29,141 nt of DNA, from assembly GCA_963530615.1 (NCBI GenBank), contig CAUSDX010000017.1:1-29141 (forward strand), in the 5' to 3' direction. Under the pieces are notes generated by a model. The model did no database searches. It saw only the letters and a list, made by a program, of their open reading frames with translations, and was not told the origin of the DNA. The stretch is from JABCPE02 sp963530615. GTDB taxonomy: Bacteria > Bacteroidota > Bacteroidia > Flavobacteriales > Weeksellaceae. Shown here in pieces: positions 24,490 to 29,141 of the stretch. Both the position numbers and the translations under genes were made by a program. Within the stretch, counting starts at the first letter, position 1, and every line of letters starts with the position of its first letter.

Positions 24490-26937
24490 TTAATAATCTA
24501 CACAGATCTTAATTTCTATGCTTTTATATGCAGAAATTTCATTAAACTCTTTTAGAGATTGAACTAAAAAGTTTTTGAATTCTTGATATTTTTTATTTCT
24601 TGGGAGTTTTAATAAAATTTGATAATAGTACAGATTATTAATTTTACTGATAATTGCTTGTTCAGGTCCTAAAATACATTCTTCTGGAAGATATTTTCTT
24701 AAAATAGAGCCTAAAAAGGAACTTGCTCTTTGAATTTTATCTTCTTTTCGATGTTTCATCTCTATAAAAATTACTTTCACAAAAGGTGGGTAGAGATATT
24801 TTTTTCTTTCATCTAAGAAATATTGATAAATTTTTTCAGGATTATTTTCCTTAATTAATTGAAAAATAGAATTTTGAGGATTATAAGTTTGAATTAAAAC
24901 TTTTCCATTTCCAGAAACTCTCCCTGCTCTTCCAGCTACTTGGGTGATAAGTTGATAAGCTTTTTCTTCTACACGAAAATCTTGGATATGAAGCATAGAA
25001 TCAGCTTTTGGAATCGTAACTAATTCTATGTTTGGGAAATCTAGTCCTTTGGAAACCATTTGAGTGCCAACAATAATATCGGTCTCTCTATTTTCTATTT
25101 TTTCATATAGTTTTTCGTAGGCAAATTTTTTTCGCATGGAGTCAATATCCATTCGTTCTATGTTGTTATTAGGAAATATTTGTTGTATTTCTTCATAAAT
25201 TTGTTCTATTCCTACTCCTCGGTTATTGAGATTTTCCGAATGGCATTTTGGACAAGTTTTAGGCAGATTTGCTTTTTGACCGCAATAATGACATTTTAAA
25301 ATATGTTCGGCTTTGTGATAGGTCATAATAACATCACAATTTCCGCAATGATTTACAAATCCACAGTTTTTACATTCCAAAGCATTAGAATATCCGCGGC
25401 GATTATGTAAAATGATGGTTTGTTTTTTATTGTCAAGTTGTTGTTGTATTTCGTTAATCATTTTTTGAGAAAAATTTCCCAAAGTATTTTTTAGGCTGGT
25501 TTCTTCTTTGAAATTAATAAGTTCAATATTAGGCAGAGCAACATCGCCAAATCTTTCCCCTAAATAGATATATTTTAATTTATCAGTTTTAGCAGCATAA
25601 TAACTTTCTATAGAGGGAGTTGCAGAGCCTAATATACAAGAAGCTTGGTAATATTTTGCCAAAACTAATCCTGAATCTTTCGCATTGAAAAAGAAATGAT
25701 TATCCTTGGTTTTATAAGCATTATCATGCTCTTCATCAATGATAATAAGCCCTAAATTTTGATAGGGTAAAAATAGTGCATTTTTGGTTCCGATGAGAAT
25801 TTTTATTTGATTGGATTTTATTTTTCGCCAAATTTCTACCTTCTCAAAATCAGAGAGTTTGTTGTGATAGAATCCTAAAATTTTCCCATATTTTTTTTCT
25901 AATCTTTGAGAAATTTGTTTAGTTAGAGCAATTTCTGGTAATAGAAATAAAACATTCTTGCCTTGGCTGATGCAATCTTCTATCTTTTCGAGATAAATAT
26001 GAGTTTTTCCAGAAGATGTTACTCCGTGGAGAAGTACATTTTTTTTCTCAGAAAAGGCTTGGTCTATTTCTTTTTTGACATGTAACTGAACGGGAGATAA
26101 TTTTTCTATCTTTTCTAATTCACCTTGATATTGCTGAATTCTATCGGTTTCCAAAAGAAATTCTTCCACCAAATTTTTATCCAAAAGAGCCTTTAATTGT
26201 GTTGAAGAAAAGTTCCCTTGACTAAGAATATTAGATTTTTTAACGAGTTGATTTTCAGTTTTTTTTTGTTCTGATAAAATGAGTAAAAAAAGTTCTTTTT
26301 GCTTTGGTGCCTTATCTAAAGTGTGGAGAATTTCTACCAAAGTATTTGAAATCAAAATTTCATCACTTATTTTAAGATAAGAAGCTTCTTTTATTTTATA
26401 TTTTTCGGTAATTTTTTCATCAATAATGATAAGTTGCTGATCTAAAAGAGAATTGATAGTCTTAATAATCTCCTTTTTAGGAATAAATGCTTCTATTTCC
26501 TGTAAATTTACCAATTGTTTAATTTCAAGAGCCTGAATCAGATATGTTTCATTTGCATCTAAATCTTCTATATTAGCCTTTTTATTAGGATTTAATTTAA
26601 GATAAGTTTCGCTTTCTAATTTTAAGGAAGAAGGAAAGGCATAACGATAAATTTCCCCAATATTACAGAGATAATAATCTGAAATCCATTGCCAAAAATT
26701 TAATTGTTCCTTTGGGACTATAGGGGTTGGGTCAAGGATACTGATAATTTCTTTAGCAATAAAATTTTCAGGGGTATTTTGGTGAATTTCAGTGATAATT
26801 CCTGTGTAGATTTTCTTACCACCAAAAGGGATAAGGACTCGTTTCCCTATTTCTATTTCATGCCACAAACCCTTAGGAACTTTGTAAGTAAAAGTCCCTT
26901 TGAGATTGAGAGGAAGTATGACTTGGGTGTAATACAA
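24490..26937 (-). CDS. priA: Primosomal protein N' (replication restart helicase PriA)
   Basis: An 815-aa superfamily 2 helicase that recognises stalled forks and reloads the replisome. The N-terminal 3'-DNA-binding domain begins YYTQVILPLNLKGTFTYKVP. The helicase core has Walker A HGVTSSGKT (304-312) and DEEH (402-405). A zinc-binding insertion carries eight cysteines (CKNCGFVNHCGNC, then CHYCGQ and CPKC). The GVGIEQIYEEI and QVAGRAGR motifs follow. The start is a TTG at 26937: no ATG exists in frame nearby, and this start gives the expected family N-terminus. A -7 box ends only 11 nt before it, so the leader is very short. Confidence 0.95.
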   Translation of the reverse strand: MYYTQVILPLNLKGTFTYKVPKGLWHEIEIGKRVLIPFGGKKIYTGIITEIHQNTPENFIAKEIISILDPTPIVPKEQLNFWQWISDYYLCNIGEIYRYAFPSSLKLESETYLKLNPNKKANIEDLDANETYLIQALEIKQLVNLQEIEAFIPKKEIIKTINSLLDQQLIIIDEKITEKYKIKEASYLKISDEILISNTLVEILHTLDKAPKQKELFLLILSEQKKTENQLVKKSNILSQGNFSSTQLKALLDKNLVEEFLLETDRIQQYQGELEKIEKLSPVQLHVKKEIDQAFSEKKNVLLHGVTSSGKTHIYLEKIEDCISQGKNVLFLLPEIALTKQISQRLEKKYGKILGFYHNKLSDFEKVEIWRKIKSNQIKILIGTKNALFLPYQNLGLIIIDEEHDNAYKTKDNHFFFNAKDSGLVLAKYYQASCILGSATPSIESYYAAKTDKLKYIYLGERFGDVALPNIELINFKEETSLKNTLGNFSQKMINEIQQQLDNKKQTIILHNRRGYSNALECKNCGFVNHCGNCDVIMTYHKAEHILKCHYCGQKANLPKTCPKCHSENLNNRGVGIEQIYEEIQQIFPNNNIERMDIDSMRKKFAYEKLYEKIENRETDIIVGTQMVSKGLDFPNIELVTIPKADSMLHIQDFRVEEKAYQLITQVAGRAGRVSGNGKVLIQTYNPQNSIFQLIKENNPEKIYQYFLDERKKYLYPPFVKVIFIEMKHRKEDKIQRASSFLGSILRKYLPEECILGPEQAIISKINNLYYYQILLKLPRNKKYQEFKNFLVQSLKEFNEISAYKSIEIKICVDY

Positions 26938-26948
26938 ATTTTTATTTG

Positions 26949-26956
26949 CAAAAATA
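26949..26956 (-). promoter_or_regulatory. -7 promoter box for priA
   Basis: On -, TATTTTTG (26956-26949) fits TAnnTTTG and sits 11 nt before the TTG start of priA. It lies just past the terminator of the upstream operon. Confidence 0.5.
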
Positions 26957-26962
26957 ATGAAA

Positions 26963-26990
26963 TAAAAAAAGCTAGAAAATATTTTCTAGC
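26963..26990 (-). terminator. Terminator after the outer-membrane protein gene
   Basis: GCTAGAAAAT (26971-26980) and ATTTTCTAGC (26981-26990) form a perfect 20-nt palindrome. On - it is followed by a run of seven T. It lies 29 nt after the stop of the barrel gene and before the priA promoter. Confidence 0.85.
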
Positions 26991-27019
26991 AGTCTCTTTA
27001 AAAGTTTTAATATTTAGTC

Positions 27020-27787
27020 CTAAAATTTATATCCAAATCCTAAATTTAGGTAAATATTGTGCATTGTAAAACTGATGGAATTAAAATTAGATTTAAAAAT
27101 TCCGTTAATTCCGTAGTTGAGTTCTGGAAATAGAATGAAGTGCTTGTTAAGATACCATTCAGCTCCTAACTGAGCTCCCCATTGGAACAGTCTCAACTCA
27201 TTAGAAAAGTTGTAATTTGCTTTCGCTTCATTTTCAAAGGTAACCTTTGTTCCAATAGGAGTATCTTGGCGAAGATATCCTTCATACACATAGCCACTAA
27301 AATTTTTATTGATTAAAATACTAGTATACATTCCTCCGTATAACCTCCATTTTGGAGAAAGTTTATAAACTACAGATATAGGCATAGTTATATAGGTATT
27401 TTTGATATCAGTTTCTACAGTTCCTGTAAAATATCCCTTGATTTTTTCATCTTGCTGAATGACTTCCGTGAAATAATTTTTCACAGAAGCATTGGTTTTC
27501 ATGCCTTTTTGCTCCATACGGATTCCAACTCTGACACCCCAATTTTTATCTTTAGAAATCCATTTCGTAGCATCAGCCTCCAATCCTAAAACTAAGGTAG
27601 GATTATAATTTTTAATTTCTCTGATTTCTCTAGGAATTCCCAAAGGAGTGCTTCCTCCGAGACTGAAATTGGCTTTCAGTTGATATTCCATATTATCGGT
27701 GAAAAAATTTCTTTTTTCGTCTTGTTGAGCTATCCCCATGGAACTCAGTCCCAAAGTAACTAAAATGCTCAATAATATCTTTTTCAT
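27020..27787 (-). CDS. Outer-membrane beta-barrel protein (porin/PorT-like)
   Basis: A 255-aa protein with signal peptide MKKILLSILVTLGLSSMGIA followed by QQ. The rest alternates polar and hydrophobic residues in about eight to ten predicted strands, for example WGVRVGIRMEQKG, WRLYGGMYTSILI and LRLFQWGAQLGAEWYL. It ends in the aromatic strand NIYLNLGFGYKF, the usual outer-membrane insertion signal. The frame is open 18 codons further upstream to 27841, but that start would bury the signal peptide, so ATG 27787 was chosen. It follows the PCMD lipoprotein gene by 25 nt and is probably co-transcribed. Function unknown beyond the fold. Confidence 0.78.
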   Translation of the reverse strand: MKKILLSILVTLGLSSMGIAQQDEKRNFFTDNMEYQLKANFSLGGSTPLGIPREIREIKNYNPTLVLGLEADATKWISKDKNWGVRVGIRMEQKGMKTNASVKNYFTEVIQQDEKIKGYFTGTVETDIKNTYITMPISVVYKLSPKWRLYGGMYTSILINKNFSGYVYEGYLRQDTPIGTKVTFENEAKANYNFSNELRLFQWGAQLGAEWYLNKHFILFPELNYGINGIFKSNFNSISFTMHNIYLNLGFGYKF

Positions 27788-27812
27788 TAGATTCTCTTTA
27801 TTAAAATTAATT

Positions 27813-28907
27813 TTATTCTGTAATGATTTGAATTTCATCAATATCCAATGTACTTCCTACTGCTCCATTAAATTTATCTCCTTCTATACTGGATGTAAAT
27901 ACGATAGTGTACATATATTCCTTGTTAGGGTCAAAAGTTTTTCCATTCATAAATTCAAAAGGAATTTCAAATTTTGTCCATTGGTTAGTTTCTTTTCTGT
28001 CTTTATCTTTTAACTTGGCTACACTGACCATTCTTGCATCCGCAAAATTGTGGTCCCCAGTTATATAATTATTACTACTAGTTTTCTCAAATAAGATAGC
28101 ATATGCGTTCCAAGTATCCTTAGTTAATGTACTAGCTATTTTCTTACTAAATGTAGAGCCAGCAGTATATTTGAAATATCCTGTAATGGCTTTTGGAGCT
28201 TTGTCATAATTATAAGGAATACCAAATCTAGTAGATTTTAAAGTATTTGAAATATTAAGACTGAAAGTTCCTAAGAAAAGATTCCCTGCGGCTATGGGAT
28301 TTCCAAATATGCTTCCAAGCCACCCAGTACTTCTTGTAATCATTCTTACTCCTTTTCCATTGTATCCTTCATCGATTTGTAGGGTAGGGTAGGCATCAGC
28401 TCCTTTTCCACTTGCTACAAAACTAAATCCATCATTTCCATTACTCCAATCAAATAACTTTTGTCCATCATTTAGAATTTCATAAAATTTATGATAACCT
28501 GATGAACCAACTCCTTCTTTATTTTCAAAAGAATAATGAGTTACAAAAGCTTTGGTATCTGTAATAAAAGAAACAGTATATTGTTTACTCCACGCTCCAT
28601 CTTGAGAAGTTACGGTATAAGTTTGAGGTTTAGAGAAGTCCAATATAGTTCCACTTGCAGGGTAAATAGTCGCTCCATTTGAAAGTTTAAATTCAGGAGC
28701 GAACTTATAATTCCCAGAGAAGGTTTTCATTCTTAAAGTAATATTATTATTCTCTATTATAGGCTCTGTTTGTAATATGTTTTGAGCATTGGCTATGGTT
28801 ATGCTTTCAATGTCTGCTTCCATATTAGGGGCTTCTTCACGGATGCATGAAGTAAGAAATGCTCCTGCACAAACTACCATACTAGAAACAAATTTACTTG
28901 TATTCAT
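27813..28907 (-). CDS. PCMD-domain surface lipoprotein
   Basis: A 364-aa lipoprotein. The N-terminus is a type II signal with lipobox LTSC (C21), followed by acidic residues IREEAPNMEAD of the kind that favour surface exposure in Bacteroidota. Residues about 35-115 form an immunoglobulin-like/DUF5018-like strand module ending in YTVTSQDGAWSKQYTVSF. The C-terminal part (about 120-364) resembles the putative carbohydrate metabolism domain (PCMD), with the closing signature FNGAVGSTLDIDEIQI. The family is thought to bind glycans or proteins at the cell surface, but no reaction is established. It heads an operon with the barrel gene at 27020-27787. Confidence 0.78.
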   Translation of the reverse strand: MNTSKFVSSMVVCAGAFLTSCIREEAPNMEADIESITIANAQNILQTEPIIENNNITLRMKTFSGNYKFAPEFKLSNGATIYPASGTILDFSKPQTYTVTSQDGAWSKQYTVSFITDTKAFVTHYSFENKEGVGSSGYHKFYEILNDGQKLFDWSNGNDGFSFVASGKGADAYPTLQIDEGYNGKGVRMITRSTGWLGSIFGNPIAAGNLFLGTFSLNISNTLKSTRFGIPYNYDKAPKAITGYFKYTAGSTFSKKIASTLTKDTWNAYAILFEKTSSNNYITGDHNFADARMVSVAKLKDKDRKETNQWTKFEIPFEFMNGKTFDPNKEYMYTIVFTSSIEGDKFNGAVGSTLDIDEIQIITE

Positions 28908-28959
28908 TTTGATTCTTTTTTAGTTGTTGTTTAGTTATAAATTCTATTTTTCTTAAGAA

Positions 28960-29007
28960 AATATCTTTAAGGGGTGCAAATATATGAATTAAACCCTTAA
29001 AGATATT
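28960..29007 (-). terminator. 14-bp inverted repeat after purH (terminator, possibly also an operator)
   Basis: AATATCTTTAAGGG (28960-28973) and CCCTTAAAGATATT (28994-29007) are perfect inverted repeats separated by 20 nt. On - the hairpin starts 18 nt past the purH stop and is followed by TTCTTAAG, a weak U-tract. The loop contains the promoter box of the lipoprotein operon. Confidence 0.55.
28977..28984 (-). promoter_or_regulatory. -7 promoter box for the PCMD lipoprotein operon
   Basis: On -, TATATTTG (28984-28977) fits TAnnTTTG. It lies in the loop of the 14-bp inverted repeat, 69 nt before the lipoprotein ATG. Confidence 0.45.
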
Positions 29008-29025
29008 GTATTTCTTAAAAATATT

Positions 29026-29141
29026 TTAATGTAAGAAATGTCTCATTCCAGTGAAGAGCATAGGGATTTGGTGTTCATTAGCTGCCACGATGCTTTCTTC
29101 ATCTCTCATACTTCCACCAGGTTGGATAATAGCCTTAATAC
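29026..29141 (-). CDS. purH: Bifunctional AICAR transformylase/IMP cyclohydrolase, C-terminal end (partial)
   Basis: The frame enters from the right edge and ends at TAA 29028-29026. The 37 visible residues contain the conserved PurH ending: IIQPGGSMRDEESI, then ANEHQIPMLFTGMRHF with the family's terminal FTGMRHF. PurH carries out the last two steps of IMP synthesis in the cytoplasm. Only the end of the transformylase domain is in the window. A 14-bp inverted repeat follows. Confidence 0.93.
   Translation of the reverse strand, partial: IKAIIQPGGSMRDEESIVAANEHQIPMLFTGMRHFLH

Overview
The window looks like chromosome from a low-GC Bacteroidota, most likely a member of the Flavobacteriia. The grounds are TAnnTTTG-type -7 promoter boxes in front of many genes, weak Shine-Dalgarno sites, a PnuC/RibB/PriA/PcrA gene set typical of the class, a PCMD-domain surface lipoprotein, and secreted M1/M16 peptidases with class-typical signal peptides. 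The genus is not determined here.

Layout. 1-5737: the 3' end of valS with its terminator, then a type III restriction-modification pair in the order res-mod, then tatA and a PAP2 phosphatase, all on + with tight spacing. 5866-9294: thyA and a secreted M1 aminopeptidase, each with its own promoter. 9295-12940: an accessory island. It holds two gene remnants (one a truncated dinD), a protein of unknown or possibly immunity function, and a reverse transcriptase gene on - preceded by a roughly 360-nt structured RNA. A possible integrase fragment lies next to the 3' end of ssrA (tmRNA), which is probably the integration site. 12940-15703: ssrA and pcrA on -. 15913-19279: a pair of M16 zinc-protease genes. 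19293-22865: a secreted nuclease, a ChaA-type cation/proton antiporter, the vitamin transporter gene pnuC and ribB. 22912-26937: PBP4 (dacB) and priA on -. 27020-28907: an outer-membrane barrel and a PCMD lipoprotein, apparently one operon. 29026-29141: the 3' end of purH.

The most interesting object is the RT locus. The - strand region 12649-12292 has a -7 box where a start site should be. Its ends are joined by a perfect 13-bp helix, and it has several internal helices, one with a GAAA tetraloop. Its 3' strand ends just before the ATG of a 573-aa RT with a YSDD active site. This is the architecture of RT antiphage systems whose template is a neighbouring non-coding RNA (DRT/UG class). Inside that RNA, on the opposite strand, lies a complete -33/-7 promoter match followed 15 nt later by a 46-codon hydrophobic ORF. 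If the RNA is reverse transcribed, the cDNA would carry this promoter-gene cassette. Together with the type III R-M system, at least two probable phage-defence loci lie within 12 kb.

Most convergent gene pairs are separated by symmetric hairpin terminators. Stretches without a gene are short, except 12310-12939, which is described feature by feature.
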